In this document: one piece after another, positions 7,219-14,771 of the stretch | How the letters are laid out: the number at the start of each line of letters is the position of its first letter | How positions within the stretch are numbered: the first letter of the stretch is position 1 | Source: Planctomycetales bacterium 71-10 | GTDB lineage: Bacteria > Planctomycetota > Planctomycetia > Isosphaerales > Isosphaeraceae | DNA length: 64,000 nucleotides | Assembly: GCA_001898385.1 (NCBI GenBank) | Contig: MKTT01000075.1 | Location: forward strand, 36,590 to 100,589 | Direction of reading: 5' to 3' | Notes under the pieces: generated by a model | What the model was told of the DNA's origin: nothing | The model's input: only the letters and a program-made list of their open reading frames with translations | Database searches by the model: none | Position numbers and translations under genes: made by a program

Positions 7219-8790
7219 TCAATCGTCTCCGTCGGGGTCGTCTTCGTCGTCGCGTCCGGGGGCCGGCTCGGCCGGGCCGTCGGGCGGAGTCTCGTCGTCG
7301 TCCGGATTCGGCTCGGGTTCCGGCGGCTTGCGGAGGACGGCCTCCGCGTATTTGGGGGCGACCTTCCGCAGCTCGGCGTCGTCGGCCTCGATCTGGGCGA
7401 CGATCGCGAGGGCCTGGTCGCGCGGGACGCCGTACCACTCGCCGATCGCCTGGAGCTGGGACTTCCAGCCGACGGCCACCTCGCCCGTGATCATCTCCAG
7501 GCGGTCGGGCGTGGGGATCGCCAGCGACGGCTGGGGCCAGCCGAGGGAGAGCCGGCCGGACTTCGCGGACGCGACCAGTTCGGGGCGGTCGTAGTGATGT
7601 CCCGAGCATAGGAGGATCAGCCGGGCCAGGTCCTGCTCGTAGACGCCGAAGGGCCCCCGGCGCTTGCGGGCCCGGCCCAGCAGCGGGGCCTGCTCGACGA
7701 TCAGGCTGATGCCGCTGGCGACGCCCTGCTGGTCCATCCGGACGGCCGAGAGCGGGGCCCGCGCCGCCTCCAGGACCTGGTTGACGTAGTTGAGGCAGTC
7801 GGTCCACGCCCCGGCCACGTCGATCGTCGCCTGCAAGTGGCCGATCTCCGCCCCCTGCCCCGTCGTCATGCCGCCGGGCGTCGGGATCGCCCCGCCCTCG
7901 GCGAGCCGCAGGAACCGCCCAGGCTCCAGGACCGGCGTCCAGCCCCGCGGCATCCCCTTGACCCAGGCCACGGGGTTGAGGTGCTTGTGGATGCTCTCGT
8001 CGAGCCGCGAGAGCCGGTCGTCGACGCGGATCTCCGCGTCGACCAGCAGGTCGCCGGGCGAGGACGTCCAGAACTGCTGGATGGGCAGGTCGAAGTGGAC
8101 GAACGCGAAGGGGACGACGCCGTAGGTGTTGGCCACGGCCTCGACCTGCTCCGCGACCCGGCCGCCCGACGTGCCGGCGGCCTTGGTGGTGACGAAGGTC
8201 CTGACCTCGTCCTTCGTCCACAGGCGGTAGCGGGTCTGCAAGTCGAAGCGGTCGATGGTGCAGACGGCGGCGGCCCGGGCGGGCTCGTCGGGATCGACCC
8301 AGACCTCGAAATGCTCGGCCGACCAGAGCCGGAGCGTGATCGGCTTCTCCGCCTCGCCGGCGGCGGCGTCGACCTGGATGGCGGCGACCTCCGAGCGGTG
8401 GGCGAGCTGGTCGGCCCGTGCCATCACCGCGTCGACGTGGTTGTCGGAGTAGACCTGGTCGAGCCAGGTTTGCCCGGCGTCGTCCGACCAGGTCCGCGAC
8501 GGCCCGGGGCAGTAGAGGTGGTCCGTCAGGACCTCGATCACCTCGCGCGAAAACCCGCTCTCCCGGTGGGGCCGGCCCTGCTGGTCCCAGCTCGACTCCG
8601 CGTCGCGGCGGAAGTAGTCGCAGTAGCGCTCGCCGTCGTAGTCCCAGAACGCGGCGTTGCGCGCGGCGCGGTCGCGGCGGTCCTTGCCGCAGGGGAGGCC
8701 CTTGGCCACCTCCTCGGCGATCGCCGCGACGTCGATCGTCGCCGGGCGGCCGGCCGTCGCCGGGTCGGTCTTGAAGATGCGGGAGAGCAT
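7219..8790 (-). CDS. Phage portal protein
   Basis: The 523-residue protein has the size, position (between large terminase and scaffold) and layout of a portal: a helical N-terminus (FWDYDGERYCDYFRRDAESS), a central crown/stem region (PLSAVRMDQQGVASGISLIV, the segment where portals often carry the NxSG-type motif), and a disordered acidic C-terminal tail (DDDETPPDGPAEPAPGRDDE). It would form the dodecameric DNA channel at the capsid vertex and dock the terminase. A tiny gene (8795-9025) separates it from TerL. The assignment follows from context plus these motifs. Confidence 0.8.
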   Translation of the reverse strand: MLSRIFKTDPATAGRPATIDVAAIAEEVAKGLPCGKDRRDRAARNAAFWDYDGERYCDYFRRDAESSWDQQGRPHRESGFSREVIEVLTDHLYCPGPSRTWSDDAGQTWLDQVYSDNHVDAVMARADQLAHRSEVAAIQVDAAAGEAEKPITLRLWSAEHFEVWVDPDEPARAAAVCTIDRFDLQTRYRLWTKDEVRTFVTTKAAGTSGGRVAEQVEAVANTYGVVPFAFVHFDLPIQQFWTSSPGDLLVDAEIRVDDRLSRLDESIHKHLNPVAWVKGMPRGWTPVLEPGRFLRLAEGGAIPTPGGMTTGQGAEIGHLQATIDVAGAWTDCLNYVNQVLEAARAPLSAVRMDQQGVASGISLIVEQAPLLGRARKRRGPFGVYEQDLARLILLCSGHHYDRPELVASAKSGRLSLGWPQPSLAIPTPDRLEMITGEVAVGWKSQLQAIGEWYGVPRDQALAIVAQIEADDAELRKVAPKYAEAVLRKPPEPEPNPDDDETPPDGPAEPAPGRDDEDDPDGDD

Positions 8791-8794
8791 CGGC

Positions 8795-9025
8795 TCAGTG
8801 GGGCCCGATGGTCAGGTCGAAGGGGTAGCCGCGGTAGACCACCTGGAAGAACAGCGACGACAGGGCCTCGTTCGCGGTCTCCCCCGTCCCCTCGCAGGCG
8901 GAGTCGCCGGAGCCGAGGCGGGCCTTCCACGGTCCGTTCGGGTCGCGGCCGATGCGGATGTCGTTCGTCGGGGCGGCCGGCTCGGGGTCCGGCGTCGGCT
9001 CGGTCGGGGTCTCTTCGTCGGCCAT
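8795..9025 (-). CDS. Small acidic phage protein between TerL and portal (76 aa)
   Basis: The frame is 15 nt downstream of the large terminase and ends 4 nt before the portal start. The N-terminus is a Pro/Glu/Thr-rich tail (MADEETPTEPTPDPEP); the C-terminal half is a compact domain (IRIGRDPNGPWKARLGSGDS, then CEGTGETANEALSSLFFQVV). The tail plus small alpha/beta domain resembles short proteins that accompany portals in other phages, but no function is known. Confidence 0.6.
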   Translation of the reverse strand: MADEETPTEPTPDPEPAAPTNDIRIGRDPNGPWKARLGSGDSACEGTGETANEALSSLFFQVVYRGYPFDLTIGPH

Positions 9026-9040
9026 CGGTCTAACCTCGGT

Positions 9041-10471
9041 TCAAGCAACGCGGGAGAAGGCGAACGACTGGATCAGGGCGTCGGCGACGTCGGGCGAGTG
9101 GCCCAGCTTGGCCGACCACTGTTTCTTGGGGAGGAGCTGCACCTGGGTCCGGACGCCGCACTCGTAGGTGAGGGCTTCCAGCGCCCGCTTCAGCCGCTCC
9201 CAGTAGTCGCCGATCGGGATGGCGAACGGGGCGGCCCCGCCGGCGGCCGTCGGGTCGAGGCGGTTCTTGAGGTTCCAGGCGGCCTCGGTGCGGAGGTTCG
9301 TGAAGTGGGCCGGGTCGAGCGGCCGGCCCTCGCCGGCGTAGGCGACGGCCGTCACGCCGTGGTGCCACAGGTGATGCGGGAAGTCGCGGCCGATGCCGAG
9401 CGAGTCGTAGCTGATCCGCTCGTCGGGGACGTTCCAGATCTGCCGCAGCCGGCTCACTTCCGCCGCGGCCTCGGGGAGCCCCATCGCATTCCCGTGGGTC
9501 ACCTGGAGGACGCCCAGGTCGTCGCGGACGAGGACGACGGAGGAGTCGCGGCCGACCCCTTCGCCCAGGTCGACGGCGATGCGGCGGGTCTGGTGGATCG
9601 GGTGGTTGATCGGGTAGGCCGGCCGGATCACGGTGGCCGCCCAGTCGAGCCACGCCCCGGGGATCAGGGCCTCGGAGCTGGCGATCGGGATCTCGGCCTT
9701 GATGTGGCTGCGGACCCACAGGCCGTCCTCGCCGTGCATCCGGTAGGCCGACCGCAGGAACGTCCGGTCGGCGAGGCCGCGGGGGCTCTCCTCCAGGTCG
9801 ATGTCGGGGCTGTCGGTCGACGGGATCCGGATGGCGTTGATCGACTCGGCCGGCGGCCTTCCCAGCCGGGCGTCCTCCTCGCCCATGCGGATCCGGCGGA
9901 CGAACTCGCCGTCGGGCCGGATCGGGTTGCCGATCGCCAGCAGCCGGACGTACTTCAGGGAGTCGAGGGCGTACCAAATCTCGTCGAGGACGCCCGACGC
10001 CTCTTCGATGATGACGAGGACCTTGCGCTCGTGCTGGCCGCTCGCCCGCTCGACCGACGTCGTGCTGTATCCGAGGGCCTGCCAGCCGCTCCGGGCGTCG
10101 ACGGCGCACACCTGGGGGCTCGTCTTGACCCCGGTCGTGACCTTCGCCCCGAGCGGGATCACGGCGTTGTCGACGGCCCGCCGGACCTCCTTCCAAGTGA
10201 CGCTGCCGAGCAACGTCTGCGAGGGCCCGGTGACGATCACCAGCGAGTTCGCCCGGGTGTAGAGCCACCACGGGATGATGTCGCCGAGGAGGTAGTCCTT
10301 GCCGGTCGCGTTGCCGCTGTAGCAGATCGTCTGCCGATACTTGACCACCGACTCGGCGACCTCGCGCTGGCGCCACCACAGGGGCGCCCGGCCTAGGATC
10401 GCGCTGTTGAACAGGTCCGGGTCGCTATGGCACCTCGCCAGCAGGGAGATCAGCCTCTCGCGTTCGTTCAC
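9041..10471 (-). CDS. Phage terminase large subunit
   Basis: This 476-residue protein carries the ATPase and nuclease signatures of TerL: a Walker A variant GNATGKDY at residues 53-60, a hydrophobic Walker B strand ending in two acidic residues (VLVIIEEA, about 151-158), and an RNase H-like nuclease with acidic residues in AVDLGEG (about 299-305), YDSLGIG (about 355-361) and HSPDVADAL near the C-terminus. It pumps phage DNA through the portal and cuts it at headful or site-specific points. The start at 10469-10471 overlaps the preceding gene by 47 nt. Length is typical for the family. Confidence 0.92.
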   Translation of the reverse strand: MNERERLISLLARCHSDPDLFNSAILGRAPLWWRQREVAESVVKYRQTICYSGNATGKDYLLGDIIPWWLYTRANSLVIVTGPSQTLLGSVTWKEVRRAVDNAVIPLGAKVTTGVKTSPQVCAVDARSGWQALGYSTTSVERASGQHERKVLVIIEEASGVLDEIWYALDSLKYVRLLAIGNPIRPDGEFVRRIRMGEEDARLGRPPAESINAIRIPSTDSPDIDLEESPRGLADRTFLRSAYRMHGEDGLWVRSHIKAEIPIASSEALIPGAWLDWAATVIRPAYPINHPIHQTRRIAVDLGEGVGRDSSVVLVRDDLGVLQVTHGNAMGLPEAAAEVSRLRQIWNVPDERISYDSLGIGRDFPHHLWHHGVTAVAYAGEGRPLDPAHFTNLRTEAAWNLKNRLDPTAAGGAAPFAIPIGDYWERLKRALEALTYECGVRTQVQLLPKKQWSAKLGHSPDVADALIQSFAFSRVA

Positions 10472-10811
10472 GGTGTTCCGCCAGGGCCTCCGCCTTCCCG
10501 ACCAGGTCGGCCAGGCTGTCTTCCTTCTTCCCCTCGAACTTCCGCCGCATCAGGTCGAGGGCCTGTTGCTTCAGGACCAGGCCGCCGAACTGGGCGATGG
10601 CTCGAATCGCGGCGATCCGCGTCCGCGGCGGGATGGGAAGGCCGTTGCCGCCGGTGTCGTCCTCGCCGGAGACGAGGTTGACGAGCGTCTGGAGGATGTC
10701 CCGCTTCACCCGCGGGGGGATCGGCCAGTCCTGGCGGAGGGCCTGCTCGATCAGCTTGAGGTCCGACCGCGACGGGACGCCGTCGGCCCCCTCGTCTTCA
10801 CGGTCTTCCAC
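10425..10811 (-). CDS. Probable phage terminase small subunit
   Basis: A 128-residue helical protein immediately upstream of, and overlapping, the large terminase by 47 nt. The centre (IPPRVKRDILQTLVNLV, then PPRTRIAAIRAIAQFGGLVL) is a pair of helical units and the C-terminus LMRRKFEGKKEDSLADLVGK is charged. Small terminases are poorly conserved DNA-binding oligomers and are normally encoded exactly here, so the call is from context and the helical, charged composition. An alternative is an unrelated late-region regulator. Confidence 0.6.
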   Translation of the reverse strand: MEDREDEGADGVPSRSDLKLIEQALRQDWPIPPRVKRDILQTLVNLVSGEDDTGGNGLPIPPRTRIAAIRAIAQFGGLVLKQQALDLMRRKFEGKKEDSLADLVGKAEALAEHRERTREADLPAGEVP

Positions 10812-10841
10812 GGGCGGCGGACTCCGGGGGCCGGGCCGCCG

Positions 10842-11363
10842 TCAACGCGCTCGAAGGGCCGACGTTAGGCGGAGGGCGAGTCGATAGAAGACCTGCGTGG
10901 CCGAGAGGCGGACCTGCGCCGCCCCTGCGGTGAGCGTGACGGTCGTCAGGCCGTCCTGATCCTCGGGCTGCATCACCGCGAGGATCTCCGACGGCTTGAG
11001 CCGGATGCCACCGAAGTCGATCGGCGCATCCAGCTCGTCGAGCGGGACGGAGGGCCCGATCGGGATGCCGAAGCCCTTCACGACGGCTTCGACGTTGTTC
11101 ACGACGCCGGCCAGGCCGGACGCTTTCAGGTCCTTGACGCCCTTCGCAGCCTGCTTATCGCTCGCCGGGGCGACGGCCGTGGCCTCGTTGATCCGCTTGA
11201 CGACGCTCTCGGCGGCTCGGCCCTTCAAGCTCAGGACTCCGCCGCGTTCCAGGTAGACGTCGCAGCCGCGGACCGGCACGCCGTCGCATAGAGCGACGTA
11301 ATCCCTGACCTCGACGATGGCGTCGCGCCGGACGTACCTGCCTGCGGTGATCTCGATCAGCAT
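10842..11363 (-). CDS. Hypothetical phage protein (173 aa)
   Basis: Start chosen at ATG 11361-11363 (MLIEITAGRYVRRDAIVEVR) because the longer frame upstream only shadows neighbouring genes. The first 65 residues look like a small beta domain (DYVALCDGVPVRGCDVYLER), residues 65-100 are helical and charged, and the C-terminal part alternates beta strands (LTTVTLTAGAAQVRLSATQV). No family is recognised. It ends 31 nt before the putative small terminase gene and belongs to the same leftward transcript. Confidence 0.6.
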   Translation of the reverse strand: MLIEITAGRYVRRDAIVEVRDYVALCDGVPVRGCDVYLERGGVLSLKGRAAESVVKRINEATAVAPASDKQAAKGVKDLKASGLAGVVNNVEAVVKGFGIPIGPSVPLDELDAPIDFGGIRLKPSEILAVMQPEDQDGLTTVTLTAGAAQVRLSATQVFYRLALRLTSALRAR

Positions 11364-11379
11364 CGGCCAGACTCCCCCT

Positions 11380-11475
11380 TCACCAGGTACAGGGCCATTC
11401 CGCCATGAGCAGGTAGAGGCCGGTCGCGGCGAGGATCGCCAGCTCGACGGCCTCATCCCGCGTCGGGCGTCGCAC
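11380..11475 (-). CDS. Very small phage membrane-like ORF (31 aa)
   Basis: GTG start lies 4 nt after the upstream stop and the stop lies 16 nt before the next start, so it exactly fills the gap between two late genes. The peptide has a charged N-terminus (VRRPTRDEAVE) and a hydrophobic stretch LAILAATGLYLLMAEW long enough for one membrane pass. Such mini-proteins are common in phage lysis and superinfection modules. The evidence is spacing plus hydrophobicity, so it remains tentative. Confidence 0.4.
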   Translation of the reverse strand: MRRPTRDEAVELAILAATGLYLLMAEWPCTW

Positions 11476-11479
11476 GTCG

Positions 11480-11887
11480 TCAGGCCGCCGCGTCGTCGTA
11501 GCCGAGGAGCGTCTGGACGAGGTAGTCGCCCGGGACCTCCAGCACGCTCGGGATCGCCAGCGTGTAGGGGTCGACGCCCTCGGGCGGGACGGGGTCGGTC
11601 CGGACGCTGTAGGGGTAGTCCGACGCGAGCCACGCCTCGACGGTCGTCGGCACGGGCTCGCCGGGCTTCACGAAGTAGGCCCGGGTCTCGGCCGGGGCGG
11701 CCTGGACGGCCGGGTCGAACGACGGGTACGTCAGCACGACGCCCCCCTCGCCCAGGCCCTTGATCGCGGGCTTCACGTCGGCCTTCGTCGGCGCGGGCGG
11801 CGTGACGATCGGTTCCGGCTCCGGGGTCGGGGTCGCCGGGACCTGGAGGAAGACGCCGATCGAGGAGCCGAGTTCGAAGCGGAGCAT
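11480..11887 (-). CDS. Hypothetical phage protein (135 aa)
   Basis: The protein starts MLRFELGSSIGVFLQVPAT, continues into a Pro/Glu/Thr linker (about residues 18-38) and then a compact domain with many aromatic residues (GGVVLTYPSFDPAVQAAPAE, VEAWLASDYPYSVRTDPVPP). It lies in the run of small late-operon genes between the sigma factor and the terminase genes. No family or catalytic motif is visible. Confidence 0.55.
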   Translation of the reverse strand: MLRFELGSSIGVFLQVPATPTPEPEPIVTPPAPTKADVKPAIKGLGEGGVVLTYPSFDPAVQAAPAETRAYFVKPGEPVPTTVEAWLASDYPYSVRTDPVPPEGVDPYTLAIPSVLEVPGDYLVQTLLGYDDAAA

Positions 11888-11994
11888 CGTGAAGAGACCC
11901 TTTCGACGAGAGGTTCGAGGATGAGGCGAAAGGCCAGCTCGCCGGCCAGCGGGAGGCAGGCGAGGCCGGCCAGGGCGAAGACGATGGAGGTCAT
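11773..11994 (-). CDS. Possible small membrane protein overlapping the next gene (73 aa)
   Basis: The N-terminal half MTSIVFALAGLACLPLAGEL plus following FRLILEPL is hydrophobic and fits a membrane segment, and it would fill an otherwise empty 147-nt gap. The C-terminal half runs antiphase through the first 115 nt of the gene at 11480-11887 and is a low-complexity Arg/Ser tract, as expected for a shadow frame. Either a genuine overlapping membrane protein or a chance frame; kept at low confidence. Confidence 0.3.
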   Translation of the reverse strand: MTSIVFALAGLACLPLAGELAFRLILEPLVERVSSRCSASNSAPRSASSSRSRRPRPRSRNRSSRRPRRRRPT

Positions 11995-12034
11995 TGCAGG
12001 CGGAGGAAACCCCAGGGGCCGACGGCCGACCGCG

Positions 12035-12355
12035 TCACGCGGGGCCGCCGCCGTCTTTTGGGACGAAAGCCCCCATCAGCCGCTCCAGCTCGTCGTCGAC
12101 CCCGTCGTCGACGACCCGGTCGATGAGCCTGGCCGCCGCCCGTCGGCGACGCTCGTCGCGGACCCAGTCGGCGGCGACCAGGACGGGGTGGCGGTCGGGG
12201 GCCGCGGCGACGGCCGGCATCGCCGGCGAGACGAAGCGGGGCGAGGCGGCCGGGACCGCGGCGGCCCGGCGACGCCAGGCCGAGACGCCGGCGACGGCCA
12301 GGCACAGCACGAACAGGGCGGCCGAACAGGCCAGGGCGATCTGCCCGTGGGTCAT
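12035..12355 (-). CDS. Phage membrane protein with one N-terminal membrane segment (106 aa)
   Basis: The N-terminus MTHGQIALACSAALFVLCLA and VAGVSAWRRR form a single membrane anchor followed by positive charges, predicting a cytoplasmic C-terminal part. That part has a Pro/Ala linker and a charged helix (DWVRDERRRRAAARLIDRVV) ending DELERLMGAFVP. It neighbours another exported or anchored protein (12365-12826). Size and topology could fit a holin-like, spanin-like or exclusion protein, but no family is recognised. Confidence 0.55.
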   Translation of the reverse strand: MTHGQIALACSAALFVLCLAVAGVSAWRRRAAAVPAASPRFVSPAMPAVAAAPDRHPVLVAADWVRDERRRRAAARLIDRVVDDGVDDELERLMGAFVPKDGGGPA

Positions 12356-12364
12356 GGCGACGTC

Positions 12365-12826
12365 TCAGCGGGGTCGGAGGACGGAGCGGACGGCGATGAG
12401 GACGCCGAGGATGCAGAGCGCGACGCCGGCGGCGTAGAGCATCAGCTCGCCCGGCGGGACGCCCCCCGGCTCGACGGGCGGGCCGGGGTCCGGTTCGGCC
12501 GGCGGATCGGGCTTGCACCGCTCGGCGACGGCGGCGACCTCCGCCAGCGTCCGCGGGTCGGACGCGCGGATGGTCCGGCCGTCGCTCGCGAGGCGGGCGG
12601 CGACGACGCCGTTGGTTTCGAAGGCCGGCCGGGCCGGGGCCGGGTCGGGCCGGTACTCGACCGGGCGGAACTTGCCGTCGGCCGTCTCGACCGACCAGAC
12701 CCACAGCTCCCGCGGCCCGACGACGTGGACCCGGTGCAGGCCCGGTCCCGACGTCGCCGGCGAGGCGGGCGCGTCGTCGTCGGCCTGGGCGGCGACGGCC
12801 AGGGCGAGGATCAGCGTGGGGATCAT
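12365..12826 (-). CDS. Phage exported/anchored protein: signal peptide plus C-terminal membrane segment (153 aa)
   Basis: Start at ATG 12824-12826, just upstream of MIPTLILALAVAAQADDDAP, a good signal peptide with an Ala-Gln-Ala-like cleavage site. The mature part contains a small beta region (HRVHVVGPRELWVWSVETAD, KFRPVEYRPDP), a Cys near ERCKPDPP, a Pro-rich linker, and a C-terminal membrane helix (GELMLYAAGVALCILGVLIA) ending in basic residues. The layout, exported domain with C-terminal anchor, suits an envelope protein made late in infection. Family unknown. Confidence 0.55.
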   Translation of the reverse strand: MIPTLILALAVAAQADDDAPASPATSGPGLHRVHVVGPRELWVWSVETADGKFRPVEYRPDPAPARPAFETNGVVAARLASDGRTIRASDPRTLAEVAAVAERCKPDPPAEPDPGPPVEPGGVPPGELMLYAAGVALCILGVLIAVRSVLRPR

Positions 12827-12873
12827 GGTCGGGCTCCTCGGACGTCGGCGTCCGCGGGAGGGTGTGCGAGGAC

Positions 12874-13092
12874 TCAGGCGGGACCGAACCGAAACCGCGG
12901 GCCGAGCAGGTCGACTCTCGTCAGCTTCATGAGGCAGTAGCGGCACAGCCCGCCGGGCCGGGGCTCGGTGGCCGCGCCGCATTTGGTGCAGGCGACCGGG
13001 GCGAGGGGGACCGGGGCGGGGATCGCCGCGGCCGGGATCTGCTCGCGGACGATCAGCCAGCGCTCCGCTCGGGGTTCTTGGCGGGTCTGCAC
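12874..13092 (-). CDS. Small zinc-ribbon phage protein (72 aa)
   Basis: The start is a GTG at 13090-13092 preceded by a strong purine-rich ribosome site (GAGAGGAGAG). The sequence has a helical N-terminus (QEPRAERWLIVREQIPAAAI), then VACTKCGAATEPRPGGLCRY with a second CxxC pair (CRYC), a classic zinc-ribbon spacing. The C-terminus LLGPRFRFGPA is basic. Zinc-ribbon mini-proteins often bind nucleic acid or RNA polymerase; here this is inference only. Confidence 0.6.
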   Translation of the reverse strand: MQTRQEPRAERWLIVREQIPAAAIPAPVPLAPVACTKCGAATEPRPGGLCRYCLMKLTRVDLLGPRFRFGPA

Positions 13093-13124
13093 GGTCTCTC
13101 CTCTCGGCTTCGATCTGCGAGGGG

Positions 13125-14258
13125 TCAGGACGGCCGGACGGCGGTCGACGCCCGGTAGGCGTTGCGGGCCGCCATCAGCCAGAGCAGGTTCGAGGGGAGC
13201 AGCAGCGCCGCCGAGGCGAGCAGCAGCGCCGCCGCGTAGTAGAGCGAGTCGTCGAGCCCGGGCGGCAGCCGGAGCCACACGAACCCCCAGCCCTTGCCCC
13301 CGTCCGGGAAGCGGCGGGCGAACTCGGCCGCGGTGACCCAGCGGTACTTGCCCGGGTCGTTGTTGTCGATGATGCAGGCGACGGCCTCGTCGAGGTGCGC
13401 GTCGCTGATCATGTGATGGACCGGCTTGCCTTCGTACAGCTCGCCGGTGTTGGTCGTGGAGCCGACGGGGTAGCCCTTGGCGTTGTAGGCCCGGACCAGG
13501 TCCGTCCCCTCGCCCTCCCAGCTGAACCACTTCTCGTCGGGGAGCACTTCCTTGAGGAGCTTCTCCAGCTTCTCGGGGTAGTACCCGCCCGGCTCGGCCT
13601 TCGCCCGCTTCCACAGCTCCGAGCCCTTGCCCGACTCCAGCCCCGGCACTCCCTGGTACATGCCGTTGGCGAGGATCGAGGAGATGACGCACAGCCCCGC
13701 GCCGTCGACGTCGGAGCCCTCGTTGCGGATGTGCATCTCCGCCGGGATCGGGGCGTTGGCGACGACGGATCCCAGCCGCGGCTCGGTCGTGACGACCTCG
13801 GCCCGGCCGGTCGGGAGCTGCTGGGCCCGGGCCGGGCCGGCCGTCGCCAGGATCGCCAGGGCGGCGATCGCGAAGTGGTTGACCGCGCGGCTGAACCGGC
13901 GGTAGCCGAGGCCGCCGGCCGTCTCGGGCTCGGCCGGGCCGGCGGGCGGGGCGACGACCGCCCGGCACTCGACCTTCAGCGACTCGGAGACGGTCGGGCG
14001 GAGCTGGGCCCGCATCTCCTCCAGGACCTCGGGCCCCATCAGCCGGGCGATCTCGGCGTTGGTGACCCGCTTCTCCTCGCGGGTGGAGAGGACCGGGTAC
14101 AGGTCGCCGTCCTCGACGGGGAGGCCCTCGCGGACCTTGGCGAGCACGGACCGCTTCGCCGTCTCGTAGACGACGATCGCGTCCTTCGACTTCTCGCCGG
14201 CGGCCTTCAGGTGGCTCAGCTCGGCCTGGGTGATCCGGTCGGCGGGGGGGCGTTCCAT
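13125..14258 (-). CDS. Membrane-anchored cysteine-peptidase-like phage protein (377 aa)
   Basis: Start at ATG 14256-14258 (MERPPADRITQAELSHLKAA). Residues 1-125 are a soluble region; a hydrophobic stretch (HFAIAALAILATAGPARAQ, about 133-151) acts as a signal anchor. The exported part contains GAGLCVISSILANGMYQGVP with a cysteine at a helix start, then KPVHHMISDAHLDEAVACII and DNNDPGKYRWV, which gives the Cys...His...Asp/Asn order of papain-like (C1/C39-like) peptidases. A C-terminal double hydrophobic helix (YYAAALLLASAALLLPSNLL) anchors it again. A role in envelope degradation or entry is inferred; no known phage lysin domain is recognised. Confidence 0.55.
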   Translation of the reverse strand: MERPPADRITQAELSHLKAAGEKSKDAIVVYETAKRSVLAKVREGLPVEDGDLYPVLSTREEKRVTNAEIARLMGPEVLEEMRAQLRPTVSESLKVECRAVVAPPAGPAEPETAGGLGYRRFSRAVNHFAIAALAILATAGPARAQQLPTGRAEVVTTEPRLGSVVANAPIPAEMHIRNEGSDVDGAGLCVISSILANGMYQGVPGLESGKGSELWKRAKAEPGGYYPEKLEKLLKEVLPDEKWFSWEGEGTDLVRAYNAKGYPVGSTTNTGELYEGKPVHHMISDAHLDEAVACIIDNNDPGKYRWVTAAEFARRFPDGGKGWGFVWLRLPPGLDDSLYYAAALLLASAALLLPSNLLWLMAARNAYRASTAVRPS

Positions 14259-14689
14259 CGTGCGGTGGACCTCTTGAGGGCCCGTCGTTCGCGACGGGAC
14301 AGGTGCTTCGCGGGGGGGCGGGGGTCGGGCCGCGGGTCGGTCCGCGGGTCGCGGTCGAGCCGCGGGTCGCCGTCGAGGCCGGAAGCCCCGCAGCGCTCGC
14401 AGTAGAGCCACGAGCCGCGGGGGATGGGCCCGTGGTGCGGGCACTCGGGCGTCAGCTCCTCGCCCCGATCGCCGAGTTCGACGCGGACGAACGGCGGGCA
14501 GCCGTACATCGGCGTGACCGGCGGCTTCCATTCCTCCGGCGCCCGGAGGTCGTGCTCGATCGCCCCGGCGGCCCTCAGCCCGGCCTGGACCGACCGGACC
14601 GACATGCCCTCCCGGAGGGCGATCTCGACGGGGGTGAACCCCTCGTCGCGGTACCAGAGCAGCACCGCGGACATCAGGTGCGACGGCAT
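14216..14689 (-). CDS. HTH plus zinc-ribbon phage protein (157 aa)
   Basis: Residues 8-45 (LWYRDEGFTPVEIALREGMS, then VRSVQAGLRAAG) form a helix-turn-helix of the kind that reads DNA. Residues around 62-105 contain CPPF, CPHHGPIPRGSWLYCERCGA, four cysteines fitting a zinc ribbon. The C-terminus is a basic, repetitive Asp/Arg/Pro tail (DPRLDRDPRTDPRPDPRPPA). It overlaps the next gene by 43 nt and follows the sigma factor gene, so it may be a late-operon regulator. Upstream at 14715-14728 an imperfect palindrome with a TATAGA core could be part of its promoter. Confidence 0.6.
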   Translation of the reverse strand: MPSHLMSAVLLWYRDEGFTPVEIALREGMSVRSVQAGLRAAGAIEHDLRAPEEWKPPVTPMYGCPPFVRVELGDRGEELTPECPHHGPIPRGSWLYCERCGASGLDGDPRLDRDPRTDPRPDPRPPAKHLSRRERRALKRSTARWNAPPPTGSPRPS

Positions 14690-14771
14690 CCCCAGGCCCC
14701 TCGCTTCGTCTATAGAGACGGTATCGCACGCCCCCGACGGCCCCGACGCGGCGGGCCCCGACGGCGGTCCC

